Positions 8,647 to 18,016 are shown, numbered from the stretch's first letter. The stretch is DNA of 64,000 bases from Pseudomonas sp. UYIF39 (GCF_029963765.1 NZ_JALBYU010000015.1:80633-144632), one strand, 5' to 3'. Notes: generated from the letters alone by a model not told the origin. Translations and numbers: made by a program.

Positions 8647-10065
8647 ATGCCAGGCAATCACCTGCCCAATGGCGAGACCGCTCAAGGCGGCCCGCTCAAA
8701 CGCGAACTCGGCGAACGGCATATTCGCTTGATGGCGCTCGGTGCCTGTATCGGCGTCGGTCTGTTCCTCGGTTCCGCCAAGGCCATCGAAATGGCTGGCC
8801 CGGCAATCATGCTTTCTTACATCATCGGCGGTCTGGCGATCCTGGTGATCATGCGCGCCCTCGGCGAAATGGCTGTGCACAACCCGGTCGCCGGCTCCTT
8901 CAGCCGTTATGCTCAAGACTACCTCGGCCCATTGGCAGGCTTCCTGACCGGTTGGAATTACTGGTTCCTGTGGCTGGTGACCTGCGTTGCAGAAATCACC
9001 GCGGTGGCGGTGTACATGGGCGTCTGGTTCCCCGATGTGCCGCGCTGGATCTGGGCACTCGCCGCGTTGATCAGCATGGGCTCGATCAACCTGATCGCGG
9101 TGAAAGCCTTCGGTGAGTTCGAGTTCTGGTTCGCCCTGATCAAGATCGTCACCATCATTGCGATGGTCGTCGGCGGTATCGGCGTGATCGCGTTCGGCTT
9201 CGGCAACGACGGCGTGGCGCTGGGGATTTCCAATCTCTGGGCGCATGGCGGCTTCATGCCCAACGGCATGCAAGGCGTGTTGATGTCCCTGCAAATGGTG
9301 ATGTTCGCCTACCTCGGCGTCGAGATGATCGGCCTGACCGCTGGTGAAGCGAAGAACCCGCAGAAGACCATTCCCAATGCGATCGGCTCGGTGTTCTGGC
9401 GGATTCTGCTGTTCTATGTCGGCGCGCTGTTCGTGATCCTGTCGATCTACCCGTGGAACGAAATCGGCACTCAGGGCAGTCCGTTCGTGATGACCTTCGA
9501 GCGCCTGGGCATCAAGACCGCCGCCGGCATCATCAACTTCGTGGTGATCACCGCGGCACTGTCGTCCTGCAACGGCGGCATATTCAGTACCGGGCGCATG
9601 CTCTACAGCCTGGCGCAGAATGGCCAGGCCCCGGCCGGCTTCGCCAAGACCTCGAACAACGGCGTGCCGCGTCGCGCCTTGCTGCTGTCGATCGGTGCCT
9701 TGTTGCTGGGCGTGCTGCTCAACTACCTGGTGCCTGAAAAAGTCTTCGTCTGGGTGACGGCGATTGCCACCTTCGGCGCGATCTGGACCTGGGTGATGAT
9801 CCTGCTGGCCCAGCTCAATTTCCGCCAAGGCCTGAGCGCCAGCGAACGTGCCGGCCTGAAATACAAGATGTGGTTGTACCCGGTCAGCTCGTATCTGGCG
9901 CTGGCGTTTCTGGTACTGGTGGTCGGCCTGATGGCGTACTTCCCGGACACTCGCGTGGCGCTCTATGTAGGCCCGGGGTTCCTGGTCCTGCTGACGTTGT
10001 TGTTCTACGTGTTCAAGCTGCAACCGACCAATGTGTCGCAGGGTGCGGTGCGTTCGGCTTCGTAA
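8647..10065 (+). CDS. proY: ProY-like amino acid permease (APC superfamily, AAT family)
   Basis: A 472-residue inner-membrane protein with about 12 hydrophobic segments. It starts with the family signature RHIRLMALGACIGVGLF, followed by GGLAILVIMRALGEMAV and FSRYAQDYLGPLAGF. From memory it is most like enterobacterial ProY and the AroP/GabP group, so it is a proton-coupled amino acid importer. The exact substrate (proline, aromatic or another amino acid) cannot be read from sequence. It is monocistronic, with a bidirectional terminator just downstream and a candidate NtrC site far upstream. Confidence 0.75.
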   Translation: MPGNHLPNGETAQGGPLKRELGERHIRLMALGACIGVGLFLGSAKAIEMAGPAIMLSYIIGGLAILVIMRALGEMAVHNPVAGSFSRYAQDYLGPLAGFLTGWNYWFLWLVTCVAEITAVAVYMGVWFPDVPRWIWALAALISMGSINLIAVKAFGEFEFWFALIKIVTIIAMVVGGIGVIAFGFGNDGVALGISNLWAHGGFMPNGMQGVLMSLQMVMFAYLGVEMIGLTAGEAKNPQKTIPNAIGSVFWRILLFYVGALFVILSIYPWNEIGTQGSPFVMTFERLGIKTAAGIINFVVITAALSSCNGGIFSTGRMLYSLAQNGQAPAGFAKTSNNGVPRRALLLSIGALLLGVLLNYLVPEKVFVWVTAIATFGAIWTWVMILLAQLNFRQGLSASERAGLKYKMWLYPVSSYLALAFLVLVVGLMAYFPDTRVALYVGPGFLVLLTLLFYVFKLQPTNVSQGAVRSAS

Positions 10066-10084
10066 GAGGTAACGCCTGAAATGA

Positions 10085-10115
10085 AAAAGCCCCGGTCGTG
10101 ATGATCGGGGCTTTT
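10085..10115. terminator. bidirectional intrinsic terminator
   Basis: AAAAGCCCCGGTC and GATCGGGGCTTTT form a strong GC stem flanked by A and T runs, between the convergent ends of the permease and OpgC-family genes. Confidence 0.9.
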
Positions 10116-10137
10116 GCGTTTGGAGGGTCAAAAGATC

Positions 10138-11262
10138 TTAAGCGGCCGCCACCGACATTTGCCGATTCAACCGCTTGTTGAAATCCAGCCACGCCCCCAG
10201 CAACGCCATCACCCCGGCACCCACCAACGCTGTGAAAACCTGCATGGCAAACGCATCATCGGTCAGGGCGTTGAGCATGTCCGCCAAGGGCGCCAACAGC
10301 ACGCCGAGGCAGAAAACTTCCAGTGAGTAGCGCCCCATGCGACAGCATTGCTGCGCCAGCCAGTTTTGCGTCCAGTCACTGCCGGGCAAGAGCCTGGCGG
10401 TGACATAGGCCAGCGCCAGGAAGTGCAGCAGACGGACCGGCGACAGATCGGTCTTGCTGATCGGGTACAGCAGGTTGCTCAGGCTGGCGGGCATCAGGGC
10501 ATCGTGTATTTCCGGCCAGCGCCAGGAGACAGTCATCACGCCGGTCACCACCACGTACACTGACGCGCTGACAAACAGGGGCTGGCGCAACAGCGGGCGA
10601 GCGTCGGGCAACCGTGGCCGCTGCCCGTGAATCGCCATAAAGCCGCCGAGGATAAACAGCAGTTGCCAGGTGACGGGGTTGAAGTACCACACACCGTCCT
10701 TGATTGCCGCCAGGTTCCAGCCCAACCGCGGTGCCAGCAGGTACACCGCCAATGACACCGCGACGACCGCCCACGGCTTGCGCACCAGCAACGGCAGGAC
10801 CAGTGGCAATCCCGCCAGCAGCACGATGTACAGCGGCAGCGGGTCCATCAGGTTCGGCTTGAAGCGCAGCAGTAATTCATCCGTCAACGCTTGCTGGGGG
10901 TTGGTGATGAAGTGATGCATGCCCATTTCCTCCACCAGATCGCGGGTTTCCACATGACTGTTGGCGAAGAACACGATGCCCATCAGCATGGCCAGCAGGA
11001 AAATATGGACCACGTAGAGCACCCAGACGCGCCGCAGAATCTTCACGCAGGCGATCAGGTAACCATCGCGCGCAAGGATTTTGCCGTAGGCCAGCACGGC
11101 CGCGTAGCCGGCGAGAAACACGAATATTTCTGCGGCATCGCTGAAACCGACATTGCGCAGGGTGATTTGGCCTAGGGGGTTGTGAGGCACGTGATCCCAA
11201 AAAATGAAGATCAGCGCCAGGCCGCGAAAAAAGTCGATTCGGTGATCGCGCTCAAACGTCAT
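10138..11262 (-). CDS. opgC: OpgC-family integral membrane protein
   Basis: A 374-residue polytopic membrane protein with about ten hydrophobic segments. The start chosen is the ATG at 11262, giving MTFERDHRIDFFRGLAL; the frame is open further upstream but that part is not hydrophobic. RIDFFRGLALIFIFWDH is the N-terminal signature of the OpgC / acyltransferase-3-related family. OpgC succinylates osmoregulated periplasmic glucans in Rhodobacter; in Pseudomonas members the acceptor is not established. The usual partners opgG and opgH are not in this window. It is monocistronic and divergent from the gtr cassette. Confidence 0.75.
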   Translation of the reverse strand: MTFERDHRIDFFRGLALIFIFWDHVPHNPLGQITLRNVGFSDAAEIFVFLAGYAAVLAYGKILARDGYLIACVKILRRVWVLYVVHIFLLAMLMGIVFFANSHVETRDLVEEMGMHHFITNPQQALTDELLLRFKPNLMDPLPLYIVLLAGLPLVLPLLVRKPWAVVAVSLAVYLLAPRLGWNLAAIKDGVWYFNPVTWQLLFILGGFMAIHGQRPRLPDARPLLRQPLFVSASVYVVVTGVMTVSWRWPEIHDALMPASLSNLLYPISKTDLSPVRLLHFLALAYVTARLLPGSDWTQNWLAQQCCRMGRYSLEVFCLGVLLAPLADMLNALTDDAFAMQVFTALVGAGVMALLGAWLDFNKRLNRQMSVAAA

Positions 11263-11442
11263 GACGGCGGGCTCGTGAACGGGTGTCGGGATAAGGAGTA
11301 GCCGAGGCGCCAAAGATTGCGCGCCGCTTATTGGCGGCGCGCAGGGTGGCGTGATTCGCGGGTAATTGCAAAACCGGGATATTACGGGATGTCTCCTGGC
11401 ATTCAGGCAAGCCCTGACCGCTGGTCTGAAAGGTCGTCAGAC

Positions 11443-11461
11443 CTGTGATTTCTGACAGTAG
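11443..11461 (+). promoter_or_regulatory. 19-bp motif, copy 1, upstream of gtrA
   Basis: CTGTGATTTCTGACAGTAG lies 40 bp before the gtrA start. It matches CTGTCAGATATGACAGTAG upstream of the halovibrin-like gene (34830-34848) at 15 of 19 positions. The rest of the 239-bp opgC-gtrA gap holds a GC-rich hairpin (11318-11343) and nothing else recognised. Function inferred only from position and recurrence. Confidence 0.35.
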
Positions 11462-11501
11462 ACAGGTTCAAAGTTTTATGAAGTGAAACGGGAGATTCAC
11501 C

Positions 11502-11876
11502 ATGAGGTTCTTGTGGAAAGGATTTTCCAGCTACACGGTGGTCGGGGTCGCCAACACGCTGATTCACTGGCAAATCTTCTTCCTGCTGAGCGTGGGGGCT
11601 GGCTTCAGTCAGGCTGTCAGTAACCTGGCTGCCTTCTGCGTGGCCGCCTCGTTTTCCTTCTATATGAACGCGCTGTACACCTTCGATACCAAGGCGTCGG
11701 TCGGCGGTTATCTTCTATTCTTGGGCACCATGGGGGCGCTGAGTCTGGGCGTCGGCCATGCAGGCGACGTGTGGAGGTTTCACGGTCTGCTGACGGTGGC
11801 TATTTTTTCAGCGTTGAGCCTGGTGCTGGGCTTTCTGTTTTCAAAGTACGTGGTCTTTCGCGAGCGTAGTGCATGA
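11502..11876 (+). CDS. gtrA: GtrA-family membrane protein, probable glucosyl-lipid flippase
   Basis: A 124-residue protein with four predicted transmembrane helices and the GtrA signature FSSYTVVGVANTLIHW. In serotype-converting phages GtrA is thought to flip undecaprenyl-phosphate-linked sugar across the inner membrane. It overlaps the next gene by 4 nt (ATGA), so the two are translationally coupled. This is the first gene of a three-gene gtr-type cassette. Confidence 0.85.
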   Translation: MRFLWKGFSSYTVVGVANTLIHWQIFFLLSVGAGFSQAVSNLAAFCVAASFSFYMNALYTFDTKASVGGYLLFLGTMGALSLGVGHAGDVWRFHGLLTVAIFSALSLVLGFLFSKYVVFRERSA

Positions 11877-12814
11877 AAGTCTCGTTGATCGTTCCGGTAT
11901 TCAATGAAGAACAGGCGATCAGTCTGTTTTATCAGGCCGTGCGTCGCGAGTTGAGGCTTGACCAGGCTGAGGTCGAAATCGTGTTCATCAACGATGGCAG
12001 TTCCGACCGGACGGCTGAGGAGGTCAAGACCCTGGCGCAGGCCGATGATCAGGTATTGCTGATCAACTTCTCGCGCAATTTCGGCAAGGAGCCGGCGTTG
12101 TTCGCCGGCCTGGAATATGCCACCGGCGATGCGGTGATTCCCATGGATGTCGATTTGCAGGACCCGATCAGCGTCATCCCGCGGTTGATTGGCGAATGGC
12201 AAAAAGGTGCTGATGTGGTGCTCGCCAAACGCCGGGATCGCACCGCCGACAGTTACCTGAAACGCCACAGCGCGTCGCTGTTCTACCGTGTGCTGAACCG
12301 TATCGCTTACACCCGCATCGAAGAAAACGTCGGCGATTTCCGGCTGATGGACCGTAAGGTGGTCAACGTGATTCGCGCGCTTCCCGAGCACCAGTTGTTC
12401 ATGAAAGGCGTGCTGTCATGGGCCGGGTTCACCACCGTGGTGGTGGAATACGAGCGAGCCGAGCGAGTGGCAGGCACCAGCAAGTTCAATGGCTGGAAGC
12501 TCTGGAACCTGGCGCTGGAAGGCGTGACCTCGTTCAGTACGGTGCCGTTGCGTTTATGGACTTACGTCGGTGGCGGAATTTCGATCTTCGCGGTGCTCTA
12601 CGCGGTGTACATGGTGCTGGACAAGATTTTCTTCGGCAACAGCGTCCCCGGTTACCCGTCGTTGATGACCGCGATTCTGTTTCTCGGCGGCGTGCAGTTG
12701 ATCGGCATCGGCATCCTCGGTGAGTACGTCGGCCGCATCTACATCGAAGCCAAGCATCGCCCGCGCTATATCGTCAAAGACGTCGTGGGCGGTAAAGACC
12801 GGCTCGGGATTTAG
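11873..12814 (+). CDS. gtrB: GtrB-type bactoprenol glycosyltransferase (GT2)
   Basis: A 313-residue family 2 glycosyltransferase. The nucleotide-sugar fold is marked by VSLIVPVFNEE, FINDGSSDRT and MDVDLQDP, the last supplying the metal-binding acidic residues. Two C-terminal transmembrane helices (about residues 230-290) anchor it in the inner membrane. It should load a sugar, typically glucose from UDP-glucose, onto undecaprenyl phosphate for GtrA to flip. It overlaps gtrA by 4 nt, and the next start codon follows its stop after a single base. Confidence 0.9.
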   Translation: MKVSLIVPVFNEEQAISLFYQAVRRELRLDQAEVEIVFINDGSSDRTAEEVKTLAQADDQVLLINFSRNFGKEPALFAGLEYATGDAVIPMDVDLQDPISVIPRLIGEWQKGADVVLAKRRDRTADSYLKRHSASLFYRVLNRIAYTRIEENVGDFRLMDRKVVNVIRALPEHQLFMKGVLSWAGFTTVVVEYERAERVAGTSKFNGWKLWNLALEGVTSFSTVPLRLWTYVGGGISIFAVLYAVYMVLDKIFFGNSVPGYPSLMTAILFLGGVQLIGIGILGEYVGRIYIEAKHRPRYIVKDVVGGKDRLGI

Positions 12815-12815
12815 C

Positions 12816-14330
12816 ATGGGCAGGTTCAGCGATTTTTTCAGCAAGGAACTCGGGCGTCGGCAGGTCTGGCTGTTTTTTCTGTTGGCGACCTTTGTGTATG
12901 TGGTGCCGCTGATCCTCGCGGACTATCCGTATATCGACGACAACTGGCGATCGTTGTCGGCCGCGGCCGGTTCGGCCTGGGCGGAGCAGGGACGGTTATT
13001 CACCGAGTTGTTCTACAACCTGCTGACCTTCAGCAATGCCGCGCCGAACATCTTTCCGCTGCCACTGTTGATCGCCACGCTGGCCATGGCCGCGGCGTTG
13101 GCCAGCCTGACGTTTCATTACTACCCGCAACCGACGATTGCCTGTTGCCTGGTGCCGTTGCCGCTCTGGTACAACCCGTTCTTTTTGCAAAACCTGTCCT
13201 ATCAATACGACGGACCCGCCACGGCCTTGAGCGTGGTGGCGGTCATCTACGCAATCACCTTCCGTCATCCCTCGCGCATCGTTCATTGGCTAGTGCCCTC
13301 GTTCCTGATTGCGCTGGCGCTGGGGCTCTATCAGGTGAGCCTCAATGTGTTTCTGGGCCTGTGTTGCCTGGAACTGCTCAGGAACGCGAATGACAAGTTG
13401 GCCTGGCCGCAGTGGTGCGAGTTGATTGGCTGGAAAATATCGCAGGCCATCCTGGGCTGGTTGATTTACAGCGTCAGTGCTTATCCGTTCATGAGTGGAA
13501 ATCGCACCTTGTTGTTGAACTGGACGACGCAGCCCCTGCTGCAACTTCAAATCAACATCGCCCGGGTGCTGGAAAAAGTCGTGCTGCTGTTTCACGGCGG
13601 ATTTGCCTGGGTGTTCGCCGCACTGCTGCTGTGTGCCATTGCCGGCAGTGTCCGGCTGGGGCTGAACGTGCTGGGACGTCAGGACACCGGGTTGAAGAAA
13701 ATCCTGATCGGTCTGGTGTGTTTACTGACATTGCCGGTCGTGACGCTGCTGGTGTCGGGTGTCGCGCTGTTTTTCCGGGACTTCAATGAAGGCGCCAGGA
13801 CCCTGATGGGCTTCGCGGTCGTGTTGGTGCTGTTGTTCTATTTGAGTCATCTGGCGCTGGCACGAATCCACGAGCGGTTGTCGCTGTTGTTGGTGGTTCC
13901 CCTGCTGGCGATGCTTTCGATTTCGTATGCCTATGGGCGTGTGCTGACGGTGCAGAAAGCCTTTGCGTCCAGCGCGCTATTGAGTCTTGAACACGACATC
14001 GCGTCGAATCGACAACTGCGCGAGGCCAAGCGCATTTACCTGTCAGTGACCTATTCCGATCACTGGCTGCTGGGGGCGGCGGGCTCGTTCAAGCAGATGC
14101 CGGTGTTGCACTATTTGCTGAACATCGACTTTTACATGCTGGCCGAGAACCTGCCGAAAGTGGGGATCACCAACGTGGTGGCGGAGAAGGAGCGACGTAA
14201 CGCGACGAGTTTGGGTTATCAGGGTTATCCACCGGTGGTGGAAAGCCAGTACTACCGGATTTATCTGCTGGGCGATTACGGTTTTATTGTCATGAAAGAG
14301 CCAGCCCTGATTAAGGCGCTTCACTGGTGA
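12816..14330 (+). CDS. GtrC-like polytopic glucosyltransferase (glucosyl transferase GtrII family)
   Basis: A 504-residue membrane protein with about 11 hydrophobic segments. The start chosen is the ATG at 12816, one base after the gtrB stop. Acidic residues in ADYPYIDDNWRSL, just after the first helix, lie where GtrII-type enzymes keep catalytic or sugar-binding residues in their first periplasmic loop. Context makes it the specificity component: it would transfer the flipped sugar to O-antigen or another surface glycan. The acceptor and linkage cannot be inferred. No phage genes adjoin the cassette, unlike classical seroconverting gtr operons. Confidence 0.75.
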   Translation: MGRFSDFFSKELGRRQVWLFFLLATFVYVVPLILADYPYIDDNWRSLSAAAGSAWAEQGRLFTELFYNLLTFSNAAPNIFPLPLLIATLAMAAALASLTFHYYPQPTIACCLVPLPLWYNPFFLQNLSYQYDGPATALSVVAVIYAITFRHPSRIVHWLVPSFLIALALGLYQVSLNVFLGLCCLELLRNANDKLAWPQWCELIGWKISQAILGWLIYSVSAYPFMSGNRTLLLNWTTQPLLQLQINIARVLEKVVLLFHGGFAWVFAALLLCAIAGSVRLGLNVLGRQDTGLKKILIGLVCLLTLPVVTLLVSGVALFFRDFNEGARTLMGFAVVLVLLFYLSHLALARIHERLSLLLVVPLLAMLSISYAYGRVLTVQKAFASSALLSLEHDIASNRQLREAKRIYLSVTYSDHWLLGAAGSFKQMPVLHYLLNIDFYMLAENLPKVGITNVVAEKERRNATSLGYQGYPPVVESQYYRIYLLGDYGFIVMKEPALIKALHW

Positions 14331-14355
14331 AGCGCGATGACAGGGGCAGTCGGGT

Positions 14356-15973
14356 TCAGGCCGCTACGACCTCATTCGGCTCGAAACTATCCGCTCGCGC
14401 CATCTGCCACATCCGCGAGTAAAACTCGCCGCTCACTTCTCCGGTGAGCAATTCCCCCGGTTTCAAGAACACATGTAACTGCGAGAACAACTTGATCTCG
14501 GTCGCCGACATGCGCCTTACCAAATGCTTGGCCGACAATTGCGAAGGATGTTCCAACCCGGCAGCAGCGAGCATTTCGGCCAGGGCCTTGAGCGTGTTGC
14601 GGTGGAAGTTGAAGACGCGTTGGGCCTTGTCCGGAACCACCAGTGCGCGTTGGCGCAGGGTGTCCTGGGTGGCGACACCGGTTGGGCATTTGTTGGTGTG
14701 GCAGCTTTGCGACTGGATGCAACCGATGGCGAACATGAAGCCGCGTGCCGAGTTGGCCCAGTCGGCGCCGATGGCCAGGACACTGGCAATGTCGAAGGCG
14801 CTGACGATCTTGCCGCTGGCGCCGAGTTTGATTTTGTCTCGCAGGTTCAGGCCGACGAGCGTGTTGTGCACGAACAGCAAGCCTTCGCGCATCGGCACAC
14901 CGATGTGGTCGGTGAACTCCACGGGCGCGGCGCCAGTGCCGCCTTCCTTGCCATCGACCACGATGAAGTCGGGAAGGATGCCGGTTTCCAGCATGGCCTT
15001 GGCGATGCCCATGAATTCCCATGGGTGACCCAGGCAGAACTTGAAGCCCACCGGTTTGCCGCCGGACAGTTCGCGCAACTGTTGGATGAAGTGCATCAGT
15101 TCGATCGGTGTGGAAAACGCACTGTGCCGCGACGGCGAGATGCAATCTTCGCCCATCAGGATGCCGCGGGTTTCGGCGATTTCCTTGGTGACTTTGTGCT
15201 TGGGCAGAATCCCGCCGTGGCCGGGTTTGGCGCCCTGGCTCATCTTGATTTCGATCATCCGCACCTGGGGCGTCTGCGCTTGTGCCGCGAAGCGTTCGGG
15301 GTCGAAGCGCCCGTCAGCGGTGCGACAGCCGAAGTAGCCGCTGCCAAGTTCCCAGGTCAGGTCGCCGCCGTTTTCCCGGTGATAGACGCTGATGCTGCCT
15401 TCGCCGGTGTCGTGGGCGAAGTTGCCGAGTTTCGCCCCCTGGTTCAACGCGCGAATGGCGTTGGCACTGAGGGAGCCAAAGCTCATGGCCGAGATGTTGA
15501 ACACCGATGCCGAGTACGGCTGCGTGCACTGCGGGCCGCCGACGATGACCCGAAAACCGCTCGGGTCGCTCAACGGCGCCGGGCGCATGGAGTGGCCGAT
15601 GAATTCGAAACCCGACTGATACACATCGATCAACGTGCCGAAGGGTTTGTCGGCGCTTTCGTTCTTGGCGCGCGAATAGACCAGCGAACGCTGGGCCCGG
15701 GAGAAGGGCAGGGCGTCGCTGTCGGACTCGAGCAGGTACTGGCGTTTCCGGGCGAATGCCCTCCACCAGATAGCGGATGTTGCCGAGGATCGGGTAATTA
15801 CGGCGCACGGCGTGAGGGCTTTGCAGCAGATCGAATAGGCCCACGAGGCTGAGAATGCCGGTGACGACGGTGATCGGCCAGAGCCAGTCGTGCTCCAGGA
15901 AGGGCAGGCTGGCGAGGGTGAATATCACACAGACGGCAAAGAAGGCGTAGCGGCTCAGGAGTGACAGGCTCAT
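14356..15973 (-). pseudogene. FMN-binding glutamate synthase family protein, interrupted by a frameshift
   Basis: Two minus-strand frames together make one gene of about 539 codons. The N-terminal part starts at 15973 (AAGGA 6 nt upstream), has two membrane segments and reads RYLVEGIRPE. The rest continues in another frame as RQYLLESDSDALPF and carries the barrel motifs FNISAMSFGSLS, GGILPKHKV and DFIVVDGKEGGTGAAP, with cysteines in CHTNKCPTGVATQD. The break is at 15744-15748, where GAAACGCCAG appears to lack two bases for an isoleucine codon between Glu and Arg. Family members are related to the GltB synthase domain; their physiological reaction is unclear. This is either a real inactivation or an assembly error. 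The downstream 425-residue piece alone could still hold most of the barrel. Confidence 0.85.
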
Positions 15974-16020
15974 ACGGTTTCCTTGGGTTCGGACTCGGTT
16001 GTAGTGGACATGGAGAACCC

Positions 16021-16111
16021 TGTGGGAGCGAGCTTGCTCGCGATGGCGGTGATCCAGTCGACATCAATGCTGAATGAAAGACCGCAATCGCGAGCAAGCT
16101 CGCTCCCACAG
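16021..16111. repeat. REPIN, GTGGGAGCGAGC class
   Basis: TGTGGGAGCGAGCTTGCTCG and its inverted copy ending in GCTCCCACAG flank about 45 bp. Same class as the elements at 31231, 42257 and 55556. It sits between two minus-strand genes. Confidence 0.9.
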
Positions 16112-16131
16112 AAAAGCATTCCACTGAACAT

Positions 16132-16932
16132 TCAGGCATTTTGTGCCTGGAGAAAAATCGAAAACAGCTCTGACTGGGATTTGATCCCCAGTTTGCTGTA
16201 CATGTGTTTCTTATGGACTTTCACGGTTTCGACAGAGATTTCCAGCTTGCGGGCGATTTCCTTACTGGAGCAACCGCTGAGCATCAAGCGCCCGACGTCC
16301 AGTTCCCGGGCGGTCAATTGCGCGCCTTTGAGTTGTTGCACTGACGCTTCCAGCTGCACGCGCCAGTCGACTTGCGGCGGTGCTGGCGCTAGGGCCACGA
16401 CTTCGTTGATTTCGTAGGGCAGGCGCTGGCGCAACAGGCCGAACACCCAGGGCTGGATCAGCGACAGCAAGGCAATCTGCTGGCCGCTGAAACGCTGCTT
16501 GCTGCCCAGTGACAGGCACAACGTGCGGTCGCCTTCGAGTTGGCAATTGAACTGGATTTCATCGGCCACCACATTCAGACGAAAGTAGCGCTGGTAATAC
16601 TCGGTCAGCTCGAAATGCTCCGGCGCCACTTCCGACAGGCGATAGAGCCCGGTGCGCGATTGCTCGCGACAGGCGATGTAGAACGGATCAAGCAGGTACA
16701 ACCCACGCAGATAATCCTGGAACAACTGATCGGGACTGCCGTCCGCGCCCGGGCATTCGGCGAACACTTGCGGGTGCTGATCGGCGCTGAAAAGCAGCGC
16801 CACCCAGCTGTCGAAGGTCACGTACTGATCCAGCAAGCGTACAAGCTGCGTCCAGAAATTCGGCTTGTCCAGGGCGTCGATCAGTTGCCCGACCGAGCGG
16901 TGCCACGCGATGTCGTCTAACGAAAGTGTCAT
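16132..16932 (-). CDS. LuxR-family transcriptional regulator
   Basis: A 266-residue protein whose C-terminus is a LuxR/GerE helix-turn-helix: LTARELDVGRLMLSGCSSKEI followed by ETVKVHKKHMYSKLGI. The N-terminal 190 residues have no receiver aspartate and no recognisable autoinducer-domain signature, so they probably bind a small ligand. It is divergent from the nitrilase gene at 17058 across 125 bp, which suggests that it controls the nitrilase/permease pair. Confidence 0.8.
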   Translation of the reverse strand: MTLSLDDIAWHRSVGQLIDALDKPNFWTQLVRLLDQYVTFDSWVALLFSADQHPQVFAECPGADGSPDQLFQDYLRGLYLLDPFYIACREQSRTGLYRLSEVAPEHFELTEYYQRYFRLNVVADEIQFNCQLEGDRTLCLSLGSKQRFSGQQIALLSLIQPWVFGLLRQRLPYEINEVVALAPAPPQVDWRVQLEASVQQLKGAQLTARELDVGRLMLSGCSSKEIARKLEISVETVKVHKKHMYSKLGIKSQSELFSIFLQAQNA

Positions 16933-17057
16933 GCCTCTACCCCTATCGGGTTACCCCAGCGGCGTGATTTCCCGGCCGGTGGCTTGCTGCGCATACTGGC
17001 GCACAGACACCGACCGGGCAATCTTTCTGCCAGCCTGGTCAAGAACAAGGAATACCC

Positions 17058-17879
17058 ATGAAAGTCGAACTCGCCCAGTTGGCGGGCCGTGACAACGACA
17101 CGGCTTACAACCTCGAACGCGCTCTGAAGGCGATGGCTGCCTGTGCTGCCGATACGCAGCTGATCGTGTTTCCCGAAACCCACTTGATGGGCTTTCCATC
17201 CCTTGAAGCGCTGGCCGAAGCCGCCGAACCGCTGGACGGCCCGACCGTCAGCGCCATTCAGGCGGCCGCCCGTGAACACAACATCGCGGTGGTGATCGGC
17301 ATGGCCGAGAACGACAACGGCCGCTTCTACAACACCACGCTGCTGATCACCCCCGAAGGTATCGCGCTGAAATATCGCAAGACGCACCTCTGGGCATCGG
17401 ATCGCGGTGTGTTCGAGGCCGGTGACCGTTACGCCACGTGTGAGTGGAACGGTGTGCGGGTCGGCCTGCTGATTTGCTACGACATCGAATTCCCGGAAAC
17501 CGCCCGGGCCCTGGCGCAATTGGGTGCCGAACTGTTGATCGTCACCAACGGCAACATGGACCCTTACGGCCCGACTCACCGCACCGCGATCATGGCTCGC
17601 GCCCAGGAAAACCAGGCGTTTGCGCTGATGGTCAACCGGGTGGAAGAGGGCGATGGCGGGTTGGTGTTTGCGGGTGGCAGTGCGTTGGTGGATCCGTTGG
17701 GGACTTTGTTGTTCGAGGCCGGGCGGGAGGAGGGGCAGTTTGCAGTGGAGCTGGACCTGAATCAGCTGACGGCGGCGCGGGAGGATTATCGGTATCTGGA
17801 TGATCAGCGGCTGCGGTTGCCGGGGGAGATTGTTGAGCATGCTTGTGGATTGCGGGAGCTGATGATTCCTAAGAGCTGA
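17058..17879 (+). CDS. carbon-nitrogen hydrolase (nitrilase superfamily)
   Basis: A 273-residue cytosolic enzyme with the complete Glu-Lys-Cys triad: Glu40 (FPETHLMGF), Lys108 (KYRKTHLW) and Cys140 (LICYDIEFPE). AAGGA precedes the ATG at good spacing. The superfamily hydrolyses amides, N-carbamoyl compounds or nitriles. The conserved cysteine environment fits an amidase or carbamoylase better than a true nitrilase. The APC permease gene 250 bp downstream and the divergent LuxR regulator suggest uptake and hydrolysis of one nitrogenous substrate, possibly an amide, a carbamoyl-amine or a polyamine derivative (inference). Confidence 0.85.
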   Translation: MKVELAQLAGRDNDTAYNLERALKAMAACAADTQLIVFPETHLMGFPSLEALAEAAEPLDGPTVSAIQAAAREHNIAVVIGMAENDNGRFYNTTLLITPEGIALKYRKTHLWASDRGVFEAGDRYATCEWNGVRVGLLICYDIEFPETARALAQLGAELLIVTNGNMDPYGPTHRTAIMARAQENQAFALMVNRVEEGDGGLVFAGGSALVDPLGTLLFEAGREEGQFAVELDLNQLTAAREDYRYLDDQRLRLPGEIVEHACGLRELMIPKS

Positions 17880-17905
17880 TCCGGATACTTTGTGGATTGT
17901 GCTGA

Positions 17906-18016
17906 CCTCATCGTCGGAACGCCGCCAGGAGCAAGCTCGCTCCCACATTGGATGTGTGAACTCCCGAGATCCCCTGTGGGAGCGAGCTTGCTCCGGGCGG
18001 CGTTCCGACGATGAGG
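17906..18016. repeat. REPIN variant with extended palindromic arms
   Basis: The core is the GTGGGAGCGAGCTTGCTC class in inverted orientation, but the arms continue outward with CCTCATCGTCGGAACGCC and its complement, making about 40-bp arms. The outer ends differ from the other elements in the window, which end in TCGCGA. It lies between the nitrilase and permease genes. Confidence 0.85.

Noticed and set aside
8614..10131. 505-codon minus-strand frame
   Set aside because: Antisense shadow of the ProY-like permease; the product is rich in His, Asp, Gln and Arg with no membrane or catalytic motifs.
11318..11343. GC-rich hairpin TGCGCGCCGC/GCGGCGCGCA as a terminator
   Set aside because: It lies between divergent starts (opgC-family gene and gtrA), where no transcript should end, and has no T tract.
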